A DNA stretch of 49,799 nt from Geodermatophilaceae bacterium URHB0062 (GCA_000620185.1 JHVO01000020.1:1-49799); one strand, 5' to 3'. Counted from the first letter of the stretch, positions 35,108 to 44,171 are shown. The notes: generated by a model from the sequence alone, not told the origin. Translations and numbers: made by a program.

Positions 35108-35445
35108 CTACCAGCCGCCCATGCCACTGCGCATGGCCGTCGCTTCTGAGGCGAAGGTCGCGATCGGGCAGGCGGCGGCAGAGCTGATCTCGGAAGGCGA
35201 CACCGTGGTCCTCGACGTAGGGACGCCCCCTTGAACTCGCTCGAGCGCTACGCGGCCGGCGCGGCCTCACCGGCGGGTTCGCGGAGGACATCCTTCGCCA
35301 ACCCAACTGGAAAAATGGCGTTTCTAGGCGTCACGGGGATTTCGGCCCGCGTGGGAATCAGTGACGACAACCCCGATGACGCCCGTGTGAAGCGGGTCAT
35401 CCTGTCTTCGGCCCGCCGGGTCGAAGACAGGACGTCAGGTACGTG
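35108..35445 (+). pseudogene. DeoR-family repressor remnant, frameshifted and internally deleted
   Basis: Three pieces of the DeoR C-terminal sensor domain follow each other on the plus strand. Piece one: RMAVASEAKVAIGQAAAE then EGDTVVLDVGT (ends about 35228). Piece two, in another frame: PLELARALRGR (about 35229-35262). Piece three: MAFLGVTGISARVG then ARVKRVILSSARRV (about 35313-35424). These match the order KxxIAxxAAxLvxdGdtvfLDxGTT, LxxxL, and FlGvxGI...kRxxixxAxxv of the family. The central 50-60 residues and the N-terminal HTH are missing, and the end is lost in sequence shared with the antisense cytochrome b remnant. Confidence 0.8.
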
Positions 35446-35592
35446 AACGAGACCCGCAGGACGACGAACGAGTAGGGCGCGGCTCGCCGCGCAGGAACGA
35501 CCAGTGTTCGGGGAAAGTCCTGTTCATCGCCCGGCGGGCCCACCCGCCGAGCAGGAGCCGGTCGTCGATCTCCGCGGCGGCACCCGAGGGCC
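35430..35592 (-). pseudogene. Cytochrome b (QcrB-type) N-terminal remnant
   Basis: On the minus strand, AAEIDDRLL then NRTFPEHWSFLRGE matches the start of the actinobacterial cytochrome bc1 subunit QcrB (usual form N-K-x-F-P-D-H-W-S-F-x-L-G-E). After a frameshift it continues PYSFVVLRVSFTYLT, the first transmembrane segment (usual ALYSFVVLLLTGVYLT). Nothing beyond helix 1 remains. It lies on the same strand as the orphan ctaD 4 kb away. Confidence 0.75.
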
Positions 35593-35704
35593 GTTGTCCG
35601 CACCCCATGGGAGGTTGCGGTGCCCGCGATCAGATCCACTTCCTTGACGCAAAGCCCCTGGCCGTTGAGCCAGCGGTGTGGGCCTTGAGGAAGCGAGCGC
35701 CTCG

Positions 35705-36646
35705 TCAGTCACGGACGACCAGCACCGTCTTCCCAGGGCGCTCCCTCCTGGTGGCCCCGCTCTCGTACGCGGCTCGGCCCTCGGCGAGCGGGAACGTGGC
35801 GGCGATCGCGACCTCCAGTTTGCCGGCGTCGATCATCTCCGCCAACCACTCGAGGCTCTCCCGCTCAGGCGTCACGATGAAGAACTCGGCCGTGACTCCG
35901 TACTGGTCGGCCAACTCCTGCGATGGAGGAACTTGGAGAACCAACAGGCGCCCGCCGCGTCTGAGCGCGGCGAACAGCGACTCCGGCGTGAGGGCACCGA
36001 CGGCATCGATCGCGATGTCGAAGACGCCCGTCTCGGCGTCGACGGCCTCGTGGTCGACATCGATTACCCGCTCCGCCCCGAGGGAGCGGACGTACGGAAC
36101 GTCCTTGGTGTGCGCGGTGCCCGTGACGCGTGCACCCAAGGCCCCGGCCATCTGGGTCACGAACGCGCCGACGCCGCCGGCGCCGCCGTGCACCAGGACG
36201 CGATCCCCGCCCTTGAGGGCCGCATGCTCCACGAGGGCCTCCCGCGCGGTGAGTCCGGGCAGCGCGGCAGCGGCCGCGACCTCGTGCGACACGGTGCGGG
36301 GCTTGGCGGCGACGAAGCCGGCCGGAACGCGCACGTACTCTGCGGCAGCCCCGTCCCGGTCGAAGGGAACCAGCCCGTACACCTCGTCTCCGACCGAGAC
36401 ATCGGTGACCCCCCGGCCCACCTCGGCCACCACTCCGGAGAACTCGTGGGACGGCACGATCGGCGTCCGATCGACGCCGTCGGAGGTCCACGTCTCGGGC
36501 CAGGTCAGCTCGTCGAAGGTGATCGCTGCGGCGTGCACGGCGATCAGCAGTTCGCCGTCGCTCGCGGTGGGGCGCGGCGCGGACTCGTAGGCCAACACCT
36601 CCGGACCGCCCCGGGTATGCGCACGCAGCGCTCTCATGGTCGTCAT
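35705..36646 (-). CDS. Zinc-less NADP-dependent oxidoreductase (MDR, quinone-oxidoreductase type)
   Basis: A 313-residue MDR-family protein. It has the GroES-like part (AAAITFDELTWPETW, PSHEFSGVVAEVG), the nucleotide-binding motif VHGGAGGVGAFVTQMA (about 143-158), and the C-terminal GKTVLVV ending. No zinc-ligand Cys is present. The ATG at 36646 has GGAGG 9 bases upstream. It is a paralogue of the protein at 45783-46700 (same ELTWPETW/ELSWPGTW motif and spacing). The 236-base upstream region carries an inverted repeat at 36769-36790. Substrate unknown; enone or quinone reduction is the family norm. Confidence 0.85.
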   Translation of the reverse strand: MTTMRALRAHTRGGPEVLAYESAPRPTASDGELLIAVHAAAITFDELTWPETWTSDGVDRTPIVPSHEFSGVVAEVGRGVTDVSVGDEVYGLVPFDRDGAAAEYVRVPAGFVAAKPRTVSHEVAAAAALPGLTAREALVEHAALKGGDRVLVHGGAGGVGAFVTQMAGALGARVTGTAHTKDVPYVRSLGAERVIDVDHEAVDAETGVFDIAIDAVGALTPESLFAALRRGGRLLVLQVPPSQELADQYGVTAEFFIVTPERESLEWLAEMIDAGKLEVAIAATFPLAEGRAAYESGATRRERPGKTVLVVRD

Positions 36647-36768
36647 GACCGATTGCCTCCGATCCATTCGATGGTGCCGCCATCGGCCGTAGCGTCGGGC
36701 CGAGCTACCGTGCCGGACGGGTTCTGTGATTGACGATGACCTGTGAATGGCTACCTATGTGCGCCTGG

Positions 36769-36790
36769 GTCATTCATCTATGGGAATGAC
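36769..36790. promoter_or_regulatory. Inverted repeat upstream of the oxidoreductase
   Basis: GTCATTC-N8-GAATGAC, 7-base perfect arms, about 125-145 bases before the oxidoreductase start at 36646. The size and symmetry fit a dimeric repressor site. No regulator gene is adjacent. Confidence 0.35.
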
Positions 36791-36882
36791 GCCGTGGACG
36801 TCAGCGCCCAACCGTCGAAGAGCGTCGGCGGCCGACGACTCCTATATCCCTCACGGTGCCGTCCGAGAGGCGTGCAGGCGGC

Positions 36883-37050
36883 TCAGATCAGGTGCTCGAG
36901 GCTCACGATGTGTTCGTCTCGGATGCGCATGAACACATCTTTCCCGTTCCAGAAGATCGTCCAGCCATCCTCCTTCTCGACGTTGGAGGCGTGAACCTCG
37001 CTCTCGTACTGGAACTCGTCGCTGCGAATGTGGATGCGGTACGTGTTCAA
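36883..37050 (-). CDS. Small protein with TTG start (55 residues)
   Basis: A 55-residue frame that is easy to miss because it starts at TTG and is short. GAAGGGG lies 6 bases upstream of the TTG. The predicted protein has alternating charged and hydrophobic residues (YRIHIRSDEFQYESEV, WTIFWNGKDVFMRI, EHIVSLEHL), compatible with a compact beta-sheet protein. I do not recognise a family. It lies 113 bases after the hypothetical gene at 37164 on the same strand and before the oxidoreductase, in a same-strand run. GC is lower than in the large islands, like its neighbours. Support is from the ribosome site, composition and absence of a competing frame. Confidence 0.5.
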   Translation of the reverse strand: MNTYRIHIRSDEFQYESEVHASNVEKEDGWTIFWNGKDVFMRIRDEHIVSLEHLI

Positions 37051-37163
37051 CTCGAACCCCTTCTTATCTGTTCGGGATGGCTGCTTTCACTGGCACATGG
37101 GACGGGCCCGTCGGGACGTGCGCGACCTTCCGCCCGACTCGGCGGGAGGCGGCCGACAGCGGC

Positions 37164-37790
37164 CTACACCGCTGCAATCCGCTGCGCTGGGAAGTTTTCG
37201 GCGGCGGTGATCAGCGGTTGGAGCACCTGCAGGGCCGCTGACAGCCCATCTCCCAGCCGAACGCTTTCGATCCAGAGCAGGAAGTCGTCACCCGCGAACC
37301 GCCACTCCACTCGTGCCTCGACTTCGGCGCAGCGTGCTGCGTGTTCATCGGTCACGACCGCGCGCGCGAAGTCATCGTCGTCGCCGACGAGCAGGTACCG
37401 GTCTCGGAAGGACTCATCGTTGATCGGGACTTCGACGCCCTTGAGCTCACCCTCGTGCCAGACTGCACGGTCCCTGAGGACAGCGCTCAACGCCGGCACG
37501 GGGTGGTCGAGGTCGACGACACACACCAGAAAGTTGCGAAAGGCGTCTCGCTCTTTGCTGTCGTCACTGAGGAGTACGAAGTGGTATTCGAAGGCGGTTA
37601 TGGGCCGGCCGTGGAGCGTGCCACGCACGACGTTGCGCGCCCGGCGCCAGCCACCGAGACCGAATGGGTAGCTATCCCAGTGATGCGTCAGGTCTCGACG
37701 ATCGTGTTCGTGCTCGAGGCCGTGGCGGGCTGCAAATCGCCGGGCGTCGGCGTGGTCCTCGGTTTCTGGCACGGATGAAACGTTGGTCAT
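37164..37790 (-). CDS. Hypothetical protein (about 208 residues)
   Basis: I do not recognise the family. The protein is soluble, without signal peptide or membrane helices. Early residues include ARRFAARHGLEHEHDRRDLTHHWDSYPFG, then a predicted beta-rich part (ARNVVRGTLHGRPITAFEYHFVLL) resembling proteins in which a small globular domain handles a ligand or another protein, and a C-terminal part EWRFAGDDFLLWIESVRLGDGLSAALQVL. The ATG at 37790 has GGAGG 10 bases upstream. It is 114 bases downstream of the DUF6510 gene on the same strand and could belong to the same transcript. Confidence 0.65.
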   Translation of the reverse strand: MTNVSSVPETEDHADARRFAARHGLEHEHDRRDLTHHWDSYPFGLGGWRRARNVVRGTLHGRPITAFEYHFVLLSDDSKERDAFRNFLVCVVDLDHPVPALSAVLRDRAVWHEGELKGVEVPINDESFRDRYLLVGDDDDFARAVVTDEHAARCAEVEARVEWRFAGDDFLLWIESVRLGDGLSAALQVLQPLITAAENFPAQRIAAV

Positions 37791-37904
37791 GGCTGGGTCG
37801 CCTCCAAGCTGGTGGCATCGGATGCCTGATGAGGCGTCGCGCGGCAACGCCGGTGATTCGGGCAGTTCGAGCGCGCACGTTCCTCGACGGTGCTCAGTTC
37901 GGCG

Positions 37905-38213
37905 TCACGTTCCGGCGAATATCGGCAACCGCCAGGACTCCGACCCGGACAGACTCAGCCACGTGCCGGCGGGCGTCGTCGCCAGGCGGCCGATGACGCC
38001 GGCACAACGTCGGCAGCACAGAGTGGTTCCCGGACCTTCGACGTAGGCCCGTTCCTCAGCGAAACGCGCCCGGTAACCGCATCCAGCGCAGACGATGTCG
38101 ATCATGGAGGCGTCCACGCCGAGCGCGGCGCTGAAGGCCCCGGCTGCCGCATTACCGTCAAGGGCGTTCGACTGGTCGAGATCCACCTTGGCGTTCTCGT
38201 CACTGATACTCAC
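37905..38213 (-). CDS. DUF6510 family zinc-ribbon-like protein
   Basis: A 102-residue protein of the DUF6510 type: LDGNAAAGAFSAALGVD near 18-34, then a Cys pair CAGC (42-45) and a second cluster CCRRC (66-70), consistent with one zinc ribbon. The start is GTG at 38213 with AGGAG 6 bases upstream; it overlaps the flavoprotein gene by 14 bases. This protein is commonly found beside the molybdopterin and ferredoxin-reductase-like genes that precede it here, so a role in the maturation, regulation or electron transfer of that pair is plausible (inference). No enzymatic motif is visible. Confidence 0.75.
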   Translation of the reverse strand: MSISDENAKVDLDQSNALDGNAAAGAFSAALGVDASMIDIVCAGCGYRARFAEERAYVEGPGTTLCCRRCAGVIGRLATTPAGTWLSLSGSESWRLPIFAGT

Positions 38214-38967
38214 GTTGTTCTCCTGTCGGACCGAATCGCTCGGTGCGGATCATTGCGGGGGCATGACCCAAGGCGAGCAATAGTTGGGAAACTGATTCGA
38301 CGAATCCATTGGGACCGCAGACGTAGCACCGTGGCACCGACCCAGCAGCCCATGACAGGTCGGCAAGATCCATCTGACTTATCCGCGCTGGTGCGCGCTC
38401 GTATCCCACGGGCGCAGATCGCGTATAGATCTGGTCGACGATCAGTCGATCTCTGGTCGACGACCGATCGGCCAACTCATCCCTGTAGAGGGCCTCATCG
38501 ACCGATCGCGCGGAGTAGACAAGTCGGAATGGAGCGCGGCTCCCGGCACGGTCGCGCTCTCGAATCATGGCCATGAGCGGCACCACCCCGGAGCCGCCAC
38601 CGACGAGAAGAATCGGGTCGGGTGTTTCGGGACGCCACGCGAACCAGCCGCCGATCGGCCCACGAACCTCTATCTCATCTCCGATCGCCATCTCTTCGAC
38701 GAAGTATGGCGAGACTTCCCCGTCGGGCAGTCGCTGCACCGTCAACTCGAAGCAACGGGGCTTGCCAGTCGCGGCGATCGAGTAGCTACGTTCAGCGCTG
38801 TAGCCACCCTCGGCGGTCAGCCGCACATCCACGTGTTGGCCCGACAAGTAACCGGTCCACTCGGGTCCACTGAAGACGAGCGTTCGAGCGCTGGCGGTTT
38901 CGCGCCGAGCATCCACGAGTTCGGCTTTCTGCCACACCAGCCGACGCGTCTCCCGGCGGTCAGTCAC
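38200..38967 (-). CDS. FNR-type ferredoxin/oxidoreductase flavoprotein
   Basis: A 255-residue flavoprotein of the ferredoxin-NADP reductase superfamily. The FAD-binding motif is ERSYSIA (59-65), the pyridine-nucleotide motif is LLVGGGSGVVPLMAM (about 120-134), and the end carries CYVCGPNGFVESV (about 217-229). There is no C-terminal 2Fe-2S ferredoxin domain, so it needs a separate partner. The GTG start at 38967 overlaps the stop of the molybdopterin gene by 8 bases, and its own end overlaps the DUF6510 gene. It probably supplies electrons from NAD(P)H to, or takes them from, the molybdopterin protein. Confidence 0.85.
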   Translation of the reverse strand: MTDRRETRRLVWQKAELVDARRETASARTLVFSGPEWTGYLSGQHVDVRLTAEGGYSAERSYSIAATGKPRCFELTVQRLPDGEVSPYFVEEMAIGDEIEVRGPIGGWFAWRPETPDPILLVGGGSGVVPLMAMIRERDRAGSRAPFRLVYSARSVDEALYRDELADRSSTRDRLIVDQIYTRSAPVGYERAPARISQMDLADLSWAAGSVPRCYVCGPNGFVESVSQLLLALGHAPAMIRTERFGPTGEQREYQ

Positions 38968-39559
38968 CGGCGTACCGCTGCTCGCGCCAGGGATCCCCGT
39001 GGTTGTTGTACCCGAACAGCTCCCAGAATCCCGGGCGGTCCTCCGCGGTGAGTGTCAGCCCATTCACCCACTTGGCGGACTTCCAGAAGTACAGGTGCGG
39101 CACCAACAGCCTCGCTGGGCCACCGTGTTCGGGCTCCAGTGGTCGACCGTCGTACTGGTGGACGATCCACGCCTTGCCATCTCGAAGGTCTGCGAGCGGG
39201 AAGTTGGTGGTGTAGCCACCGTAGCTATGCGCCGTCACGAAGACTGCGGAGGTCTCCACGTTGTGCAGCAATGTGTCCACCGCCACCCCCTGCCATACCG
39301 TGTCGAACTTCGACCACTTGGTCACACAGTGGATGTCGACCCGCACCGTCTCTTGCGGCAGGCCGAGCAGTTGGGGCCACGACCATGAATGGGTCTTGCC
39401 TTGCTCAGTTGCGATCGTGAATTGCCAACGATCAAGCGGGATCCGCGGAGTGGGGCCCGCGGAGAGGACTGGAAAGCCGTGCGTCTCGTACTGCCCGGGC
39501 GGCAGCTTGTGTGCGGAAGCTGCCTCACGGCCGTGAAAACCGCGCGTCGTCACGCCCAC
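38960..39559 (-). CDS. Sulfite-oxidase-type molybdopterin oxidoreductase (YedY/MsrP-like)
   Basis: A 199-residue oxidoreductase of the sulfite oxidase/YedY molybdopterin superfamily. It carries the conserved DIHCVTKWSKFD segment, with the molybdenum-ligand Cys78, and further family motifs: GYTTNFPL near 130, HGGPARLLVPHLYFWKSAKWV near 155. It lacks the Tat signal peptide of periplasmic MsrP, so it should act in the cytosol. The start is GTG at 39559, with GGAGG 7 bases upstream; upstream frame extension adds only polar sequence. It is the first gene of an overlapping three-gene set with the flavoprotein and DUF6510. Substrate unknown; a sulfoxide or other oxo-transfer reaction is likely. Confidence 0.88.
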   Translation of the reverse strand: MGVTTRGFHGREAASAHKLPPGQYETHGFPVLSAGPTPRIPLDRWQFTIATEQGKTHSWSWPQLLGLPQETVRVDIHCVTKWSKFDTVWQGVAVDTLLHNVETSAVFVTAHSYGGYTTNFPLADLRDGKAWIVHQYDGRPLEPEHGGPARLLVPHLYFWKSAKWVNGLTLTAEDRPGFWELFGYNNHGDPWREQRYAGD

Positions 39560-39669
39560 TGTGTCTCCTCCTGTAGCTGTACCTGTAGCCGTGCTCTTGC
39601 GTCGTCCGATGGATGCCGTTAATTGCGGCGGCACAGTGGTGCCGCGACACCGCGCTCCTCGGGCTGACG

Positions 39670-41421
39670 TCACGTCGGGTCTGGGTCCCTCGGTCCCGCC
39701 CGGGTACCGCCGGTCAGGGCGGCCTCACCTACATAGGGAGCGTGACGCCTGCCGGCATACGCCTCGCTCTGCAATCGCTCGAGCATGTCGGGGTAATGCA
39801 GTTCGAAGGCGGGTCGCGGTGAGCGGATCTTCGGCATCTCGAGGAAGTTGTGCCGCGGCGGCGGCGACGAAGTCGCCCACTCCAAGGAGTTGCCGTGTCC
39901 CCAGGGGTCGTCGCGCAGCGCGAGCCGTCCATACTTCCAGGACGTCGCCGCGTTGTAGAGAAACGGCACCGTCGAAGCGCCCAGGACGAACGAGAATATG
40001 GTCGAGACGGTGTTCAGCGTCGTGAATCCGTCGCTGGGGAGATAGTCCGCGTAGCGGCGTGGCATGCCCTCACCACCCAACCAGTGCTGTAGCAGGAACG
40101 TTCCATGGAAGCCGATGAGCGTCAGCCAGAAGTGCAGCCTGCCCAACCGTTCGTCCATCATCCGTCCACACATCTTGGGAAACCAGAAGTAGATGCCTGC
40201 GTAGGCGGAGAACACGACGGTGCCGAATAGTACGTAGTGGAAGTGGGCGACGACGAAGTAGCTGTCGGTCACGTGCCAGTCCAACGGCGGGCTGGCCAGC
40301 AGGACACCAGTCAGGCCGCCCAGCAAGAAGGTGACGAGAAAGCCGACTGCGAAGAGCATGGGGCTCTCGAAGGTCAACTGGCCGCGCCACATGGTGCCGA
40401 TCCAGTTGAAGAACTTGATCCCCGTGGGGACGGCGATCATGTAGGTCATGAAGGAAAAGAAGGGCAACAGCACGACACCGGTAGCGAACAAGTGGTGCGC
40501 CCAGACAGTCAGCGATAGGGCCGTGATTCCGAGCAGCGCGAAGACCATGCCCTTGTAACCGAACAGCGGCTTGCGGCTGAACACCGGGATGACTTCGCTG
40601 ATGATGCCGAAGAACGGCAAGGCGACGATGTACACCTCGGGGTGTCCGAAGTACCAGAACAAGTGCTGCCACAGCATCGGCCCACCGTTCTGCCGGCTGA
40701 AGATGAGGGCACCCAGGTTCCGGTCGGCCAGCAGGGCCATCAAGGCCGCGGTCAGGATGGGGAATGCGAGCAATACAAGAATGCTGTTGACCAGGACCGA
40801 CCAGGTGAACACCGGCATCCGGAACATGGTCATGCCCGGAGCCCGGAGGCAGGCGATCGTCGCAACGAAGTTGACGCCACCCAAGATGGCCCCCAGCCCA
40901 CTGGCGGCCAGCCCCACGATCCAAAGGTTGGCGCCGGACCCCGGAGTGTTGGTGATGTCCGAGAGTGGCGTGTAGGCGGTCCACCCGAAGTCCGCGGCGC
41001 CACCGGGCGTGAGGAACCCCGCCACAGCGGTGAGGCTCCCGAACACGAACAGCCAGTAGGAGAAGGCGTTCAGCCGTGGGAATGCGACGTCCGGGGCACC
41101 GATCTGAATCGGCATGATCAGGTTCGCGAACCCGAAGAACATCGGCGTGGCGAAGAAGAACAGCATGATCGTGCCGTGCATCGTGAAGAGCTCGTTGTAC
41201 TGCTCCGGCGAAAGGAACTGCAGGCCAGGCTGGGCCAACTCGCCACGCATGAGCATCGCCATCACGCCACCGACGACGAACCACGTGAGGGCGGTCGTCA
41301 GGTACACCAGGCCGATCGTCTTGTGGTCGGTCGTGCGCAGGAGATGCAGCAGCCGGGAGCCCTTGTCGGCTGGCCGCACCCCGCTCGCTCGATGCACGAT
41401 CGGTGCGGGTGCGATGGTCAT
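39670..41421 (-). CDS. ctaD: Cytochrome c oxidase subunit I (orphan)
   Basis: A 583-residue heme-copper oxidase subunit I with 12 membrane helices. Ligands seen: H82 (MHGTIM, low-spin heme), H260/E262/Y264 ([11 protein letters not shown], CuB, proton-path Glu and cross-linked Tyr), H309 and H310 (AHHLFATG), H393 and H395 ([10 protein letters not shown]). It is an A-type oxidase, with the D- and K-channel Glu/Tyr set visible in part. The start is ATG at 41421. No ctaC, ctaE or qcr genes lie next to it, unlike the usual aa3 cluster, so it is likely a second copy that pairs with subunits encoded elsewhere. It is 110 bases upstream of the molybdopterin gene on the same strand. Confidence 0.95.
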   Translation of the reverse strand: MTIAPAPIVHRASGVRPADKGSRLLHLLRTTDHKTIGLVYLTTALTWFVVGGVMAMLMRGELAQPGLQFLSPEQYNELFTMHGTIMLFFFATPMFFGFANLIMPIQIGAPDVAFPRLNAFSYWLFVFGSLTAVAGFLTPGGAADFGWTAYTPLSDITNTPGSGANLWIVGLAASGLGAILGGVNFVATIACLRAPGMTMFRMPVFTWSVLVNSILVLLAFPILTAALMALLADRNLGALIFSRQNGGPMLWQHLFWYFGHPEVYIVALPFFGIISEVIPVFSRKPLFGYKGMVFALLGITALSLTVWAHHLFATGVVLLPFFSFMTYMIAVPTGIKFFNWIGTMWRGQLTFESPMLFAVGFLVTFLLGGLTGVLLASPPLDWHVTDSYFVVAHFHYVLFGTVVFSAYAGIYFWFPKMCGRMMDERLGRLHFWLTLIGFHGTFLLQHWLGGEGMPRRYADYLPSDGFTTLNTVSTIFSFVLGASTVPFLYNAATSWKYGRLALRDDPWGHGNSLEWATSSPPPRHNFLEMPKIRSPRPAFELHYPDMLERLQSEAYAGRRHAPYVGEAALTGGTRAGPRDPDPT

Positions 41422-42315
41422 GCCTTCACCCCCAGGTGACTCAGGCAGCCGCTTCTCCTGAGCCCATCGGAGCTCTCCACTACCGAGAGCACTCCGGACC
41501 TCCTGACCTCACGTTGAAAAGCCGCCGTAGCGCAGCCGCGCTCCACGAGCTCGGCCGGCACGCCACCGGCCGGCCGAGAGACCCAGTGGAAGGGCGCGTC
41601 TCGGCGACCATAAGTGGACTAGCTGGTCCTCTTCTTACCACGGACACGACCCTGGGGACCCGAAACTGCCGAGCGAGCCCGCCGGGACTGGTCGCCCCTG
41701 GCTGAGCCTTGCCGGAGGGCGAGTGCTCGCCCCGCGCTCGACCATCACCATCTCGATCCGGGCCTTGACATCGCATCCGGGTTCTCCCTAGGGACCACCC
41801 GCGCCGCACACCCAAGAGCGGTGCGCCCGCAGTGCAACGCGGGTCCCGTCACGTCACGAGGCTCATATTCCGCGCCAAATGCGCGCGGGCGCGGGCGTGG
41901 GCGTTGCCGGCTCGTCCATGCCAGCGACCGTGTCGTGTCGTCCGTACGCGCCCGGATACTCGGCCTATCGGTCGCCCGGCTCCGAGAGCCTGCGCGACCG
42001 CCGGCGTCACCTTCGCGGCCGTACCCCAGGCTCGAACGTCGACGCAATCCACGGACGTCGGGGTGAGGCAGTCGCCCCCGGCACCTGCCCAGCGAGACCG
42101 CAAGAGGACTTGACAGACCAGTTTCGCGGTCCCGATGCTGTGGGAGAACACCTCCCAGCCATCCCCAGGAGGGCACCCATGGCCTCGTTCGAAAGCATCG
42201 CTTCGGGCATCGCTGACCACCCAAGCCCATGCGTTGATGCGCCGACGGTCCCGGCGGGCATGGAGATCCAGGCAGTACAACCGCCCCGGCGCCCAGCTCG
42301 TCGTGGCGACGCATC
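41422..42315. other. Intergenic stretch with one hairpin
   Basis: No gene is supported in these 894 bases; the open frames on both strands are antisense-like, with Arg/Pro-rich low-quality translations. A 9-bp hairpin CTCGGCCGG/CCGGCCGAG (41550-41578, 11-base loop) lies about 130 bases before ctaD, on its upstream side, and may be a terminator or leader structure. Promoters for the divergent ctaD and transaldolase genes must lie here, but I see no convincing match. Confidence 0.5.
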
Positions 42316-43455
42316 ATGACCCACGTCGACCGACTGGCCGAACTGTCAGATCACGGGGTATCCATCTGGCTGGACAGCCTCAACCGCGAACGGCTCCGCG
42401 AGGGCGGACTCGCCGCTCTTGTGCGCGACCGCCACGTCGTCGGGGTCACCACCAACCCCACGATCTTCCAGCAGGCGCTGGCAAACGGCGCACAGTACGA
42501 GAGCCAGGTCCATGACCTAGGGCTGCGAGGCGTCTCCCCCGAGGAAGCCGCTCGTTCGCTGATCGGCTATGACGTGCGGTGGGCTTGCGACGTTCTTCGC
42601 CCCGTTTACGACCGGACTGGTGGACTGGACGGTTACGTTTCGATCGAAGTCGATCCTTCGGTCGCTCATGACACGGAGAAGACCGTGGCGGAAGCTCGGG
42701 CTTTGCACTGGCTCATCGCCCGACCCAACGTCATGATCAAGATTCCGGCCACCGAGGCCGGTCTGGCCGCCATCACCGCCGCCACAGCGGAAGGCATCAG
42801 CGTCAATGTCACTCTGATCTTCGGCCTCACGCGCTATGCGGCGGTGATCGACGCCTATCTCGGCGGACTCGAGCGGGCCGCGGCTGCCGGTCTCGATCTG
42901 CGGACGATCCGGTCGGTCGCCTCACTCTTTGTCTCGCGCGTAGACACAGAGATAGATGGACGCCTCAACAAGGTCGGGACCGCCGATGCCCGAGCGCTGC
43001 TCGGAAAAGCGGGCATCGCCAATGCCCGTCTGGCCTACAAGCATTACGAAGCGGTGATCGCGACGCCGCGCTGGCGCCGGCTTGAAGAACAAGGGGCTGC
43101 CCGCCAACGGCCGCTATGGGCGTCTACGGGGGTCAAGGACCCGGCGTACCCCGATACGATGTACGTCACGCAGCTCGTCGCCCCCGATTCGGTCAACACG
43201 ATGCCGGAATCGACCCTGGATGCGGTTGCCGACCATGCCGAGATCGGCTTGGGCACCATTCAGAGCAGCTACGAGGATGCTACGACCGTCTTTGAGGCGC
43301 TCCCTCGCGTGGGCGTCGACTACGAGGACGTCATGAACGCGCTAGAGCGAGACGGCGTGCAGAAGTTTGTTGACTCCTGGAACGAGCTGCTTTCCGAGCT
43401 ACGAGCGGCTTTGTGCGCCGCGAGAGACCGCCAGCGTCCGACGCGGTCGAAGTAA
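42316..43455 (+). CDS. tal: Transaldolase
   Basis: A 379-residue transaldolase of the bacterial Tal group, transferring a dihydroxyacetone unit between sugar phosphates in the non-oxidative pentose phosphate pathway. The Schiff-base Lys is K142 in [12 protein letters not shown]; other signatures are VTTNPTIF (44-51), and SVNVTLIF and [14 protein letters not shown] segments (160-215). Length is typical for actinobacteria. It is an orphan copy: zwf, opcA, pgl and tkt, which normally adjoin tal in actinobacteria, are absent. The start ATG has only a weak ribosome site. Its neighbours (DUF5709 and others) are accessory, so a second, perhaps stress- or stationary-phase, copy is likely (inference). 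Confidence 0.93.
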   Translation: MTHVDRLAELSDHGVSIWLDSLNRERLREGGLAALVRDRHVVGVTTNPTIFQQALANGAQYESQVHDLGLRGVSPEEAARSLIGYDVRWACDVLRPVYDRTGGLDGYVSIEVDPSVAHDTEKTVAEARALHWLIARPNVMIKIPATEAGLAAITAATAEGISVNVTLIFGLTRYAAVIDAYLGGLERAAAAGLDLRTIRSVASLFVSRVDTEIDGRLNKVGTADARALLGKAGIANARLAYKHYEAVIATPRWRRLEEQGAARQRPLWASTGVKDPAYPDTMYVTQLVAPDSVNTMPESTLDAVADHAEIGLGTIQSSYEDATTVFEALPRVGVDYEDVMNALERDGVQKFVDSWNELLSELRAALCAARDRQRPTRSK

Positions 43456-43506
43456 TCATCGTCCCCGTACTGTTCCACCGCCCGAATAATGAAGGATGAC
43501 GAACTA

Positions 43507-44031
43507 GTGTCTGAGTATGATCTTCCCGGCTCTGGGGACGTCGGCTACGGGAACCCCCTCTCCCCCGAAGAGAGTCTGGATGAGGACGAATTCGGGGAGG
43601 ACATCGCCGACGGCTATTCGCCGGCCGAGCGGCCCTGGGGCGTGTCCGCATGGGGTGTCACGTCCTACGAGGAGTCCACGCATGAAAGCTTGGGGCGTCG
43701 GCTGGCGCGTGAAGAGCGCGAGCTGACCGGCGAGCCCGAAGGAGACGGACTCGGCGACTCGATCGGAACCGACGGCGAGTTGATCGATGACCAAGTCGGA
43801 GACCGGCGAGCCGGGCGCCTCGTCCTGGGCTCCATCGACGAGCTGGACCCGCGCTCGGATTATTGGGCCACCGACGCCGGCATCGATGGCGCTGGCGCCT
43901 CGGCTGAAGAAGCCGCCATTCACGTCGTGCCCGACGACCTCGAGACGGGGACTGACAGCCCACGTCCGATCTCCGTAGCGTCGAGTCGACGTCCGGCCGC
44001 CCACGCGCCGGCTGCGGCCGACGAAACGTGA
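43507..44031 (+). CDS. DUF5709 family protein
   Basis: A 174-residue, very acidic, probably partly disordered protein of the DUF5709 family. It has the family landmarks LSPEESLDEDEF near 18, DGYSPAERPWGVSAWGVT near 36, and ESLGRRLAREERE near 60, followed by a variable Asp/Glu/Ser-rich tail. Function is unknown; the family is restricted mainly to actinobacteria. The GTG at 43507 has AAGGA 10 bases upstream; an ATG at 43489 adds six residues. It follows the transaldolase after 51 bases and may share its transcript. Confidence 0.8.
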   Translation: MSEYDLPGSGDVGYGNPLSPEESLDEDEFGEDIADGYSPAERPWGVSAWGVTSYEESTHESLGRRLAREERELTGEPEGDGLGDSIGTDGELIDDQVGDRRAGRLVLGSIDELDPRSDYWATDAGIDGAGASAEEAAIHVVPDDLETGTDSPRPISVASSRRPAAHAPAAADET

Positions 44032-44171
44032 TGGCCGTGTGGATGAGCGACGATACGGCCGGCCAGGGACGGCGCACGCCGCCCGCACGGTCGACGGGGT
44101 CCCCGCGATCGGGCGAGGTTGGCGGCTTTCCGAGTCGTGCAGGAGCCGTTCATGTCGCAGAGGGGCTGAGA

